A stretch of 64,000 nt of DNA from an uncultured Bacteroidales bacterium (GTDB taxonomy: Bacteria; Bacteroidota; Bacteroidia; Bacteroidales; P3): contig CAJOEN010000002.1 in assembly GCA_905233475.1 (NCBI GenBank), positions 27,311-91,310 of the forward strand. The letters are read 5' to 3'. Positions 19,265 through 29,237 of the stretch are shown piece after piece. Position 1 is the stretch's first letter; each line of letters starts with the position of its first letter. The notes below the pieces were generated by a model. It worked only from the letters and a program-made list of their open reading frames with translations, was not told the DNA's origin and ran no database searches. A program made the position numbers and the translations under genes.

Positions 19265-19284
19265 AGTTCATACAATCGACAGCG

Positions 19285-20508
19285 ATGGGGACAACCGCAA
19301 ATAAAATAATACGTGGCGACAAAATCATCTGGGTGGTGATAGTTTTCCTGAGCATCATTTCGCTTATCGAAGTGTATAGCTCCATAGGGAAAGCCGCCTA
19401 CGATCATGGCTGGAGCGTTACCGGAACGGTGTTCCGCCACATACGTATTGTGCTTATAAGCTATGTCATTATGATAGTTATATCGCACATGCGGTTCAAA
19501 CTGTTCTCAAGTCTGTCGCGCCCCGGGTATTACCTCTGCCTTGCGCTGATGGGAGCTATGTTCGCTCTATCCGTCTATGGAAAGATGTCGGGAGCCGGAG
19601 GGGGGCATGCCGCCAACCGCTGGCTTGACAATATCCCCATAATAGGGCAGTTCCAGCCGTCCGAAATTGCCAAATATGTGCTTCTGATATATCTCGCACG
19701 TCAAATTTCAAAATACCGCGATTCGCTCAAAGAGAAGGAGACTTTCAAAAAACTGATGATTCCGGTGGTGCTTATTTCGGCACTGATATTCCCCGAAAAC
19801 TTCTCCACAGCCGCCCTCGTTTTCCTTGCCTGCATGGTGCTGATGTATTTGGGTGGGGTAAATCGTAAATACCTTTTTGGTACACTGGCGGTGGTTGTTG
19901 GCGGTGTGGCGGTATTTTTGGTGGCATGTTTTGTGTTCGAGATAGATTTGTTCCGTTCCGAGACGTGGGTGAACCGTATCAACGACTGGCTCAATAACGA
20001 TAAGGACGCACTCACGCAAACGAACATGGCAAAGATTGCCATAGCCTCTGGCGGACTTACGGGATGTGGCATAGGCAACACCGTACAGGGACGGTTCCTC
20101 AACGAATCGCACACCGATTTCATATATTCGGTAATCACCGAGGAACTTGGCTTTTTGTGGGCACTGGTGATAATTTTGGCTTATGTTATATTTTTCATAC
20201 GTTGCATGAGCATATCTCAAAGCTGCCGTTCCATGTTCGGACAGTTGGTAACAGCAGGTCTTGGCGTGGTGATTTTCCTACAGGCACTGATAAACATGGG
20301 TGTGGCTACGGGCTATCTTCCCGTAACGGGACAAACCTTGCCCCTAATAAGCTACGGCGGCACTTCGTATGTGCTGACATGCTGTGCCATAGGCGTTATT
20401 TTGGCAGTGAGCCACAAAAACAAGATAGAAAGTCTCAAAGAGCAGAAAACAGAAATAGAAACAGAATCCGAACCAGAAAATATTACAGACGATGAAAGCA
20501 ATAATTAG
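19285..20508 (+). CDS. ftsW: cell division protein FtsW (SEDS family lipid II polymerase)
   Basis: ANRWLDNIPIIGQFQPSEIAKYVLL; ESHTDFIYSVITEELGF; GYLPVTGQTLPLISYGGTSYV. Confidence 0.95.
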   Translation: MGTTANKIIRGDKIIWVVIVFLSIISLIEVYSSIGKAAYDHGWSVTGTVFRHIRIVLISYVIMIVISHMRFKLFSSLSRPGYYLCLALMGAMFALSVYGKMSGAGGGHAANRWLDNIPIIGQFQPSEIAKYVLLIYLARQISKYRDSLKEKETFKKLMIPVVLISALIFPENFSTAALVFLACMVLMYLGGVNRKYLFGTLAVVVGGVAVFLVACFVFEIDLFRSETWVNRINDWLNNDKDALTQTNMAKIAIASGGLTGCGIGNTVQGRFLNESHTDFIYSVITEELGFLWALVIILAYVIFFIRCMSISQSCRSMFGQLVTAGLGVVIFLQALINMGVATGYLPVTGQTLPLISYGGTSYVLTCCAIGVILAVSHKNKIESLKEQKTEIETESEPENITDDESNN

Positions 20509-21586
20509 CGGAGGAGGAACAGGGGGACACATTTTCCCCGCTTTGGCCATTGCCAACGCAATAAAGGCACGCTACCCCGATGCCGATATACTGTTTATAG
20601 GTGCCGACGGACGTATGGAAATGGAAAAGGTTCCTGCGGCGGGCTATCCCATCGAAGGGCTGCCCATAGAGGGGCTTCAGCGGAAACTCACCCTGCACAA
20701 CTTTGTTGTACTTTTCAAACTGCTCAAAAGCCAGCGAATGGCAAAAAAAATCATCCGCAACTTCAATCCCGATATCGTGGTTGGCGTGGGTGGATACGCC
20801 AGCGCTCCAACACTTAAAGCCGCTTCTGGTATGGGATACCGCACTCTGTTGCAGGAGCAAAACTCGTATCCGGGACTTACAAACAAAATGCTCTCTGCCA
20901 AGGCCGATGTTATTTGTGTTGCCTACGATGGATTAGAGAAGTTCTTCACAAAAGAGAAAATAGTTTTTACGGGCAATCCTGTACGTAAAGTAATAGAAGA
21001 CATGGCTTTAACCAAAGCCGAAGGTTGCGCCGCTTTCCAACTCGACCCCGACAAACGCACAATACTCTCTGTGGGAGGCAGTTTGGGGGCACGCACTATA
21101 AACGAAACCATAAAAGCTAACTTGCAGTATTTCAAGGATAACGACATACAGCTGATATGGCAGACCGGCAAATGGTTCTACAAAGAGGCTGTGGAAGCTG
21201 TAAAAAACGCATCCGCCGACAATATCAAAGTGTGTGAGTTTATTTCGCAGATGGACAGCGCCTACGCCGCTGCCGACATCATTGTATCGCGTGCCGGAGC
21301 CATAGCCATTTCGGAGCTGTGTTTGGTGGGCAAGCCCGTAATACTGATACCTTCGCCAAATGTGGCCGAGGACCATCAAACGAAAAATGCTTTGGCTTTG
21401 GCAAACAACGGTGCTGCCATTATGGTACGCGACGCTGAGGCTTTAACCGCACTCCGCCCAAATTTGGATGAACTTTTGTCCAATAACGAAAAGCAAGCCG
21501 CTATGGCACAGGCTATTAAGGCTATGGGTGTGCGCAACGCCGCCGACAAAATTGTCGATCAGATTGAAAAAATAATAAAGAAATGA
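20492..21586 (+). CDS. murG: UDP-N-acetylglucosamine--N-acetylmuramyl-(pentapeptide) transferase
   Basis: ISGGGTGGHIFPALAIA; LQEQNSYPGLTNK; SRAGAIAISELCLVGKPVILIPSP. Confidence 0.97.
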   Translation: MKAIISGGGTGGHIFPALAIANAIKARYPDADILFIGADGRMEMEKVPAAGYPIEGLPIEGLQRKLTLHNFVVLFKLLKSQRMAKKIIRNFNPDIVVGVGGYASAPTLKAASGMGYRTLLQEQNSYPGLTNKMLSAKADVICVAYDGLEKFFTKEKIVFTGNPVRKVIEDMALTKAEGCAAFQLDPDKRTILSVGGSLGARTINETIKANLQYFKDNDIQLIWQTGKWFYKEAVEAVKNASADNIKVCEFISQMDSAYAAADIIVSRAGAIAISELCLVGKPVILIPSPNVAEDHQTKNALALANNGAAIMVRDAEALTALRPNLDELLSNNEKQAAMAQAIKAMGVRNAADKIVDQIEKIIKK

Positions 21587-22953
21587 CTACGGACGGAAAC
21601 AAGACATATTATTTTCTTGGAATAGGCGGCATAGGCATGAGCGCCCTGGCACGATATTTCAAATCCTTGGGCTATGACGTGTCGGGATACGACCGTACCT
21701 GCACTCCCCTTACCCAACAGCTTGAATCGGAGGGTATAAAGATTCACTACGCCGCCGATACCAGCCTTATTCCGAATAATCTCGACATGGTTGTGTACAC
21801 ACCGGCAATACCCGCCGACAACGAGGAATTTGTGTATCTGCAACAACAGGACGTACCAATGAAAAAACGTGCTGTAGTGTTGGGCGAAATTGCCAACGGC
21901 AAAAAATGTGTGGCTGTGGCCGGAAGTCACGGAAAAACAACTACTTCGGGACTTATAGCACACATACTCGATAGTAGCCGCGTGGGTTGCTCGGCTTTTT
22001 TGGGCGGCATTGCCAAGAATTTCGACAGCAACTTGGTTATCAACCACAACAGCGAATTTGTAGTGGTTGAGGCCGACGAGTACGACCGCTCTTTCCTCCA
22101 GCTCAACCCTTACTATTCGGTTATCACTTCCGCCGACGCCGACCATCTCGACATCTACGGCACACACAAGAATTTGCTCGACACCTTTGCTATTTACGCC
22201 AACAAAACCAATCCCGAGGGCGGACTTATCCTCAAAAGTAGCCTCGAATTTGAAATTGACGAAAAAATCAGCCTCTCGCGCTACTCTTTTGATGATTTGG
22301 AAGCCGATTACTACACTTGGAACGTGCGTAACTACAAGGGCAATTACTATTTCGATTTCCACACCCCCGAAAAAGTGTATTACGACATAGAGATGTGCGG
22401 CTCGCCGTTGTACAATATCGAAAATGCTGTGGCGGCAATGGCTGTGGCTCTCAAATGCGGCGTTACCGAAGAGGAAATGCGCTCCGCCGTAAAATCTTTT
22501 CAGGGTATAAAACGTCGTTTCGACTATCGTATCAAAACTCCCGACTTCGTGTTTATCGACGACTATGCCCATCATCCACACGAGATAGAAAGCTGCATAC
22601 AGTCGGTAAAGACCCTTTATCCCGACAAGCGTGTGGTGGGTGTTTTCCAGCCTCATCTGTATTCGCGCACAGCCAATTTTGCCGATGATTTTGCCAAAGC
22701 CCTTATGCCGCTCGACGAGATAGTGTTGCTCGACATCTACCCCGCCCGCGAAAAACCTATACCGGGCGTAAGCTCGCACCTTATCCTGCACAAAATCAAC
22801 AAAATGAACAAGTACCTCTGTAGCAAGGACGACCTTTGCGACATTTTGGTGGCTTTGTATCCCGAAGTGCTTGTTACAATGGGGGCCGGCGATATTGATG
22901 CCTTGTTGACCAAAATACAGAAAACTTTCGAAGAACAATTCGACATAAAATAA
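21583..22953 (+). CDS. murC: UDP-N-acetylmuramate--L-alanine ligase
   Basis: FLGIGGIGMSALARYF; AGSHGKTTTSGLIA; IDDYAHHPHEIES. Confidence 0.97.
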   Translation: MTTDGNKTYYFLGIGGIGMSALARYFKSLGYDVSGYDRTCTPLTQQLESEGIKIHYAADTSLIPNNLDMVVYTPAIPADNEEFVYLQQQDVPMKKRAVVLGEIANGKKCVAVAGSHGKTTTSGLIAHILDSSRVGCSAFLGGIAKNFDSNLVINHNSEFVVVEADEYDRSFLQLNPYYSVITSADADHLDIYGTHKNLLDTFAIYANKTNPEGGLILKSSLEFEIDEKISLSRYSFDDLEADYYTWNVRNYKGNYYFDFHTPEKVYYDIEMCGSPLYNIENAVAAMAVALKCGVTEEEMRSAVKSFQGIKRRFDYRIKTPDFVFIDDYAHHPHEIESCIQSVKTLYPDKRVVGVFQPHLYSRTANFADDFAKALMPLDEIVLLDIYPAREKPIPGVSSHLILHKINKMNKYLCSKDDLCDILVALYPEVLVTMGAGDIDALLTKIQKTFEEQFDIK

Positions 22954-22963
22954 AGCCCGAACG

Positions 22964-23761
22964 ATGAGATTCCGTTACTCGAAAATAGTGAAAATTCTGC
23001 TGCTTATCGCCGTTGTGGTGGTGGTTGTGGTGGCCAATGTGTCGCACAAAAACGCCGCTATAAAGGGCGTGGCGGTTACCGTCGATTATTCGGGCAACGA
23101 CACCCTTGTTACAGCGGAGCAGTTGCGAGGGGATATTTTGGGAAAATACCGCGACATAAGCACACAATCTGTCGGGAAAGCCGATTTGGATGGCATTGGC
23201 AATTTGGTAAGAGCCAATCCGTTTGTGGACGAAGCCGAAGTGTCGGTGGCAGTAAGTGCCGAAGTACTTGTGCATGTTACGCAACGGTCGCCGCTACTGC
23301 GCGTTTACACCAAGAACAGCCAGTTTTACCTCGACACAAAAGGCCGTTATATGCCCCTAAGCACGGTGAACAACCAACGTGTAATCATCGCCAACGGATA
23401 CATAAAGAAAGATTTCCCGGGCAATCCCAAGGATTTGGACTTGGAGGCACTTGTGGCTGGAAATCCGCAAGCCGAAAACTACGACATAGTAAGGATTTAC
23501 CGCTTGGCCAAATATATGGCCGCCGACAAAAAATCCCAAGTGATGTTCGACCAAATATATATGAACTCCGACGGCGACCTCGAGATAGTGCCCAAACTCG
23601 GCAACCACGTGGTGGTTTTGGGTGGCACCGACAATTTGGACGAAAAATTCGAGAACCTTTACGCCCTTTACGGGAAAGGATTTTCCAAAACGGGTTGGGA
23701 CAAATATTCCGTAGTAAATTTAAAATTCAATGGTCAAATAATTTGTACTAAAAAACAATAA
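22964..23761 (+). CDS. ftsQ: cell division protein FtsQ
   Basis: Single N-terminal TM, position between murC and ftsA, FtsQ-like GNLVRANPFVDEAEVSVAVSAEVLVHVTQRSPLLRVY. Confidence 0.85.
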   Translation: MRFRYSKIVKILLLIAVVVVVVVANVSHKNAAIKGVAVTVDYSGNDTLVTAEQLRGDILGKYRDISTQSVGKADLDGIGNLVRANPFVDEAEVSVAVSAEVLVHVTQRSPLLRVYTKNSQFYLDTKGRYMPLSTVNNQRVIIANGYIKKDFPGNPKDLDLEALVAGNPQAENYDIVRIYRLAKYMAADKKSQVMFDQIYMNSDGDLEIVPKLGNHVVVLGGTDNLDEKFENLYALYGKGFSKTGWDKYSVVNLKFNGQIICTKKQ

Positions 23762-23766
23762 CAGTT

Positions 23767-25125
23767 ATGGATAAACAACAAATAGTGGTAGGTTTGGACA
23801 TCGGAACAACAAAAATCGCCTGTCTGATAGGTGTAAAAGACGAGAACAAACCCGGAAAAATCAAAATCATCGGGCATGGCAAAGTGGCATCCGTAGGCGT
23901 GGTGCACGGCGTGGTGAAAAATATACTGCAAACAGCGGAAACCATAAAACATGCTGTGACTTTGGCCGCCGAAGAAGCCAAGTGCTCAGTTACCGAAGTT
24001 TATGTGGGCATTGCCGGACAGCATATCAAAAATATGAAAAACCGCGGTATGGTAGGCATTCCCGCCGGACAGGAGTACATTACCGAGGCCGACATAAAAC
24101 GTCTTATCGAAGAACAGCGCAATGTGTTGCTCGACCCGGGCGACGAGATAATACATATTTTTCCGCAAACCTTTTTGGTGGACAATGACGAACTCAAGAA
24201 TGTAGATCCCATAGGTGTGTCGGGCAAACAGTTAGCCGCTGATTTTCATATAGTTACTGGCAACCAAAGCAACATAAAGAACATAATCCAAAGCGTTAAA
24301 CTTGCGGGACTTGCGGTAAAGGACATCGTTTTGGAGCCTATAGCCTCCTCCATGGCTGTGCTCACACACGAAGACATTGAGGCTGGAGTGGCACTTGTTG
24401 ATATAGGAGGCGGCACCACCGACCTCGCCATATTTGCCAACGGAGTGATATGCCATACACACGTAATACCCGTAGCTGGACAGACCATAACCGACGACAT
24501 ACAAAAAGGCTGTACCGTACTCAGGGACACCGCAGAAAAACTCAAGGTGCAGTTCGGCTCATGTATGCCCGAATCCTTGAACAACGATGTGGTGAGTTTC
24601 CCCGGATACCACGGAATGCCGCCGCGCGAGATAGCCGTGCGTACCCTTGCAGGCATTATCAAAGCCCGTACCGAAGACATCATCGACCTTGTAAACTACG
24701 AAATAATACAATCACGTATGGAGAAACAGCTTGTGGGCGGTATAGTGCTTACAGGAGGAGGCTCCAAGCTGAAAGACATTGTGAACTACACTTCGTACAA
24801 AACCGGAATAAACGCACGTATAGGCACTCCCGACGAACATCTGTCGAGTTTTGGCGATAAAAAAGGCGAAGGCATTAGCGACCCCATCTACGCTACCGGC
24901 ATAGGTCTGGTGCTTTACGGATTTGAAAAACTTAAAGAGGAGGAGAAAAAAGAACAGCCCACACAAAAAACAAAGGAAGAAGACCCCATAGAGACCATAC
25001 TCGACGAAGAGAAAGATGAAGAAATCAAAACCAAAGTCGAAACAAAAGAGAATGGAAACAATGGCTGGCTCTCCTCTCTTAGAAAGAAATTCGATACATG
25101 GCTCACCGACGAAAGCATAGACTAA
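23767..25125 (+). CDS. ftsA: cell division protein FtsA
   Basis: VVGLDIGTTKIACLIG; VDIGGGTTDLAIF; GGIVLTGGGSKLKDI. Confidence 0.97.
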   Translation: MDKQQIVVGLDIGTTKIACLIGVKDENKPGKIKIIGHGKVASVGVVHGVVKNILQTAETIKHAVTLAAEEAKCSVTEVYVGIAGQHIKNMKNRGMVGIPAGQEYITEADIKRLIEEQRNVLLDPGDEIIHIFPQTFLVDNDELKNVDPIGVSGKQLAADFHIVTGNQSNIKNIIQSVKLAGLAVKDIVLEPIASSMAVLTHEDIEAGVALVDIGGGTTDLAIFANGVICHTHVIPVAGQTITDDIQKGCTVLRDTAEKLKVQFGSCMPESLNNDVVSFPGYHGMPPREIAVRTLAGIIKARTEDIIDLVNYEIIQSRMEKQLVGGIVLTGGGSKLKDIVNYTSYKTGINARIGTPDEHLSSFGDKKGEGISDPIYATGIGLVLYGFEKLKEEEKKEQPTQKTKEEDPIETILDEEKDEEIKTKVETKENGNNGWLSSLRKKFDTWLTDESID

Positions 25126-25268
25126 AAAACTTATCAACAAAACTAACAAAAAACTGTTGAAAACAAGATTGCCAAAACGCTATGCGACAGAAAAATTTTT
25201 TGTAACTTTACAAAGATTTTGCAACGGTCGGCGTTGTGTATAAATTATTGATAAATAAATAAATAACA

Positions 25269-26957
25269 ATGGAAGAACTTGAAGGAATGACAGCTCCTCT
25301 TATGAATTTTATAGCAACGAAGGGTGAATCTTCGTACATAAAAGTGATAGGCGTGGGTGGAGGCGGCACCAATGCCGTAAACCACATGTACCGCGAAGGT
25401 ATCACCGGCGTTGATTTTATTGTGTGCAACACCGACGCAAAATCGTTATCCATTAGTCCTGTAACCAACAAGATACAGCTTGGCGAGGGACTTGGTGCGG
25501 GCAACGACCCCGAGGTGGCAAAACGTTGCGCCCTCGAAAACACCGACACAATAAAGGCTGTATTGTCCGAAAATACAAAAATGCTGTTCATAACAGCAGG
25601 TATGGGTGGCGGTACAGGCACAGGAGCCTCTCCCATTATCGCACAGATAGCCAAAGAAATAGAACTCAACGACAAGGACGTTCCGAAAATACTTGTGGTG
25701 GCAATAGTTACCATGCCGTTCAGTTTCGAAGGCAAGGCACGTAAGCAACAGGCCGAAGATGGTGTTAAGGAACTGCGCAAGTATGTGGATTCCATACTCA
25801 TTATCGACAACGACAAAGTGCTTGGCGGTGAAAAACTGCCGTTCCGCAAGGCTTTCGCCAAAGCCGACGATGTGTTGCTGACAGCAGCCAAAAGCGTGGC
25901 CGAAATAATAACCGTAAACGCCTACATGACCATCGATTTCCGCGATGTGAACACCGTTATGAAAGACAGCGGCACAGCTCTTATGGGAGCGGGCGTAGCC
26001 GAAGGCGAAAATCGTGCCATCGAGGCTATGCAACAGGCCGTAACATCGCCTCTGCTTAACGACACCGACATATCCGACTCGCGAAACATATTGCTGCAGT
26101 TCACTTGTAGCGAAGACTACGAAATTACCACCGAAGAAATTGAGGAAACCACAGGATACCTCACCTCCATCTGCAAAAAGCAACCTACCATTATATGGGG
26201 TATCGGATACGACGAGGAACTCGGAGAAAAAGTGCGTATCATTGTGGTGGCTACAGGTTTTCAGACCTCCAACGCAAAACAGCTGCCTCCCATATCGGGA
26301 ACCGGTGGAATTATTGGAGACAACGGCCCCACAACACATGCCCTCGATATTGTAGAGGACACCAAAATTGTTGAAGATTCCGACAACGAAAAAAGTGAAT
26401 TTACTCTGACTTCCCCCAAAGAGGAACCCGTACAGCAGGAAAAAACATCTCCGCTTACAAATACTCAATCCGTAACCCAGGAAAGTAGTACACAAGTACA
26501 TATTCTGAAAATGGACGGTGATACGGAGGATTCCAGCAACGACAGAATAACGGAACTTTTAGAGGATAGCCTCTTCAGCGAATTTGAAGTCAAATCGGCA
26601 ACCGACGAATCTGACCAACGAATTGTAACACAGTCTGTTGTTGAAAAAAAAGAAGAGATTAGGCCTGTAGCCCCAAAATCCGTACAGGCATCAGTGCTGT
26701 CAGCACAACGCGATGCTTCCCAGATACATAGGGTTCAGGAGGTAGTTATGGACCGCATGGCCGCCATCCGGAATTTTAAAAAACAAATAAGCACGCCCGA
26801 AGGACTGTCAGTTTTCGAAAACGAGCCTTCGTACAAGCGTCAGGGATTGGTTTTTGAGAATATCCCTCAATCCAACGAGAGCGAGACTGAAAAGACAATT
26901 GTTGATAAAAACGGAAATATAGCGCAGAACACTTTTCTTTACACTTCGGTGGATTAA
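25269..26957 (+). CDS. ftsZ: cell division protein FtsZ (long C-terminal linker)
   Basis: IGVGGGGTNAVNHM; GMGGGTGTGASP; ITVNAYMTIDFRDV. Confidence 0.98.
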   Translation: MEELEGMTAPLMNFIATKGESSYIKVIGVGGGGTNAVNHMYREGITGVDFIVCNTDAKSLSISPVTNKIQLGEGLGAGNDPEVAKRCALENTDTIKAVLSENTKMLFITAGMGGGTGTGASPIIAQIAKEIELNDKDVPKILVVAIVTMPFSFEGKARKQQAEDGVKELRKYVDSILIIDNDKVLGGEKLPFRKAFAKADDVLLTAAKSVAEIITVNAYMTIDFRDVNTVMKDSGTALMGAGVAEGENRAIEAMQQAVTSPLLNDTDISDSRNILLQFTCSEDYEITTEEIEETTGYLTSICKKQPTIIWGIGYDEELGEKVRIIVVATGFQTSNAKQLPPISGTGGIIGDNGPTTHALDIVEDTKIVEDSDNEKSEFTLTSPKEEPVQQEKTSPLTNTQSVTQESSTQVHILKMDGDTEDSSNDRITELLEDSLFSEFEVKSATDESDQRIVTQSVVEKKEEIRPVAPKSVQASVLSAQRDASQIHRVQEVVMDRMAAIRNFKKQISTPEGLSVFENEPSYKRQGLVFENIPQSNESETEKTIVDKNGNIAQNTFLYTSVD

Positions 26958-27039
26958 GCATCGAGGAAAACATAATATTAAAAGCGTATGGATTATGATA
27001 TTTTCCATACGCTTTTCTTCTTGTATGGCCGGTTAATGG

Positions 27040-28086
27040 TTAATCCTCAGTCCGCCGCAACGTGGCTATTATTGGGTAATGGTCTGAAATATCGGTATTT
27101 ATGCGTTTGTACGACAGGGCATTGAAATGCTTGTCAAAAAGAATATAATCTATCCTAAAAGCGGGGAAATTGCCGTTGTAGGTGGTTCCCACTCCTCTAC
27201 CTTTTTTGCAGAAAGCGTCGTTGTAGTGCTGTATTATCCGGCTGTAGGCGTATGACGCCGGCGGGTCGTTGAAATCGCCGCAAAGTATCGATGGGTATCG
27301 ACACTGGCTAATTTCCTCCACAAGAACACCTGTCTCCTTTTCGTGGCTAAGCAGAGTGGATTTAAATTTGCGTATGGTACGCCTACTGTTTGCGGAGTCC
27401 ATCTTGCCGTGCGTGATATTGTCAATTTCCTCGCGGTCGGTGTTGTCCAAATGGTACGAGTTTAGGTGTACGTTGTATATGCGTATGGTGTCTCCGTTTG
27501 CTTCTATGTCGGTGTAGATAACTCGAGTGCCCTCCACAGTACCTTGGTTTACAATGGGATAGCGTGAGAAAGTGGTGTTGCCGTAAACACCTTTGGAGGA
27601 GTTAAAAAAATGGTGCATATACTTGTATCCGAGGGCGTTCATGGTGTCGGTGATGGAGTAGGAGAGTTTGGTAAAAAATTCCTGAAAACAGATGATGTCG
27701 GGCTTTTCGTTACGCAATATATCCAAAGTGCCGTGCGAGGCCGAGTCCGACCATTTGAAGATGTTTACGTTGAAACTCAGTATTTTTATGTCGCTCTCGG
27801 AAATTACCTCCGTGTCCTCAGTTCCTCCGAACTGTATGTATCGGTGTATAATGTTGAACCTGAGTAGTATTACGGCAAGCGATAGTAGGCACCACCGGCT
27901 TTTCAGGCAGAGCCAAAATACTACGAAAATCACATTTGCCACTAATAGGAGAAGGTATCCGTAACTGAAAAGCGACACGGCTATTGATGCCGACGGTTTT
28001 ATTATCCCTGCCACCGAAGATATTAGCAATGCTATGGCAAACAGTAGGTTGAGTGTGATAAACAGGACTTTCAGGATTTTTTTCAT
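27040..28086 (-). CDS. endonuclease/exonuclease/phosphatase family protein (membrane-anchored)
   Basis: ILSFNVNIFKW...PDIICFQEF...IYNVHLNSY...ILCGDFNDPP...SDHYPIIATL; N-terminal TM helices. Confidence 0.92.
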   Translation of the reverse strand: MKKILKVLFITLNLLFAIALLISSVAGIIKPSASIAVSLFSYGYLLLLVANVIFVVFWLCLKSRWCLLSLAVILLRFNIIHRYIQFGGTEDTEVISESDIKILSFNVNIFKWSDSASHGTLDILRNEKPDIICFQEFFTKLSYSITDTMNALGYKYMHHFFNSSKGVYGNTTFSRYPIVNQGTVEGTRVIYTDIEANGDTIRIYNVHLNSYHLDNTDREEIDNITHGKMDSANSRRTIRKFKSTLLSHEKETGVLVEEISQCRYPSILCGDFNDPPASYAYSRIIQHYNDAFCKKGRGVGTTYNGNFPAFRIDYILFDKHFNALSYKRINTDISDHYPIIATLRRTED

Positions 28087-28955
28087 TGGTTGCCGTTGTT
28101 TGATGATTTGAAAAGAAATTCCTTCTCCTCGGCCGTAAGTTTTTCGTATCCCGATTTGGATATTTTGTCGAGGATTTCGTCGATACGTCTTTCGTTTTCA
28201 GCGCGACGGCGGTTGTATTCCTCGTCGGTCATGGGTCGTCGGTGCGGTGGGTTCTTGCCTCTCGCCCTGTTCGATTGGGAAAAACGCAGTTTTAGGCCAC
28301 CGGTCTTTTTGGGAAGGAATATCATAAGAAATCCGCATAGCTCACCCCCGAGGTTGGCCGCATGGATAGCAGAGTTCGCCGAAAGTGCCGACAGCAGGTC
28401 GATAGCTACGAATATGTATGCGATGTATTTTAGTTTCAGACCTTTGCCTTGATTGCGGAAGAAAAACACGTTTTGGTCGGGTAAATATGTGGCCAAGGCC
28501 ATAAAAAGCCCCATCACCGCCGCCGAAGAACCCGACAGAATTTTACTGTCGGGGCTTTGCAGTAGCGATATCAGCAATGCGGTAAAGGCTCCGACTGCAC
28601 CGCAGGCAAGGTAGGTTACAACAAATTTCCGTCCGCCTAAGTATCTGTAAAACACTTTGCCCACTATTGCCAGAATGAGCATGTTGAGCAATAGCGACAA
28701 AAAACGTGTGTGTACGAAAAAGTACGAAATAATCGTCCACGGACGCATAACAAAGGCAGGGCAATCCGATACGCACAGCCAGTTTTCCGCCCATAGGGTT
28801 GCAAGTCCCCGACCCTTTAGGGTGAAATAGTTGGTCAAATAGTCGGCCAAAACCAACACCACCCACACAAGGCAGTTGAAAACAACAATTCTCGAAAGCC
28901 AAGTGCGACTTCTAAAAAAGCTAACTATTTGATTTTTAATATTTTGCCAAAACAT
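28083..28955 (-). CDS. rhomboid family intramembrane serine protease
   Basis: GAFTALLISLLQSPDSKILSGSSAAVMGLFMAL (GSSA catalytic Ser region), multiple TM helices, DUF6576-like C-terminal tail TDEEYNRRRAENERRIDEILDKISKSGYEKLTAEEKEFLF. Confidence 0.9.
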   Translation of the reverse strand: MFWQNIKNQIVSFFRSRTWLSRIVVFNCLVWVVLVLADYLTNYFTLKGRGLATLWAENWLCVSDCPAFVMRPWTIISYFFVHTRFLSLLLNMLILAIVGKVFYRYLGGRKFVVTYLACGAVGAFTALLISLLQSPDSKILSGSSAAVMGLFMALATYLPDQNVFFFRNQGKGLKLKYIAYIFVAIDLLSALSANSAIHAANLGGELCGFLMIFLPKKTGGLKLRFSQSNRARGKNPPHRRPMTDEEYNRRRAENERRIDEILDKISKSGYEKLTAEEKEFLFKSSNNGNQ

Positions 28956-29049
28956 ACATTTTTTTTTAGGTATGCAAATTTACGAAAAAAATCCGCTTCA
29001 TTGCCACCGATGGCTAAAAATATCGTCTTTTTGTCCGTTTTTCGCCGTA

Positions 29050-29188
29050 TTAAGGGGGCTTCTATAAATTGCCTCGGAGAGGCAAACTCTCAATAATCTC
29101 ACATGCTAATGTGAGGTATATCAGGCAAATAAAGAACAGGCGTGTCGGAGGCACGCGCTCTCAAACGAATAAATAGAAGTCCCCTTAA
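29050..29188. repeat. MITE-like intergenic element with ~21 bp imperfect terminal inverted repeats and internal hairpins
   Basis: TTAAGGGGGCTTCTATAAATT ... AATAAATAGAAGTCCCCTTAA; internal GCCTC-GGA-GAGGC and CTCACAT-GCTA-ATGTGAG hairpins. Confidence 0.65.
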
Positions 29189-29200
29189 GTATAAATTAGT

Positions 29201-29208
29201 TATCTTTG
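29201..29208 (+). promoter_or_regulatory. -7 promoter motif TATCTTTG
   Basis: TATCTTTGCA, 37 bp upstream of the likely GTG start at 29238. Confidence 0.5.
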
Positions 29209-29237
29209 CATAATTGTCCAAAACCATTGAAACAATT

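Noticed and set aside
21559-22938. 459-aa minus-strand ORF antisense to murC
   Set aside because: Mirror of the murC reading frame; no recognisable domains.
25446-26501. 351-aa minus-strand ORF antisense to ftsZ
   Set aside because: Antisense shadow of a conserved gene.
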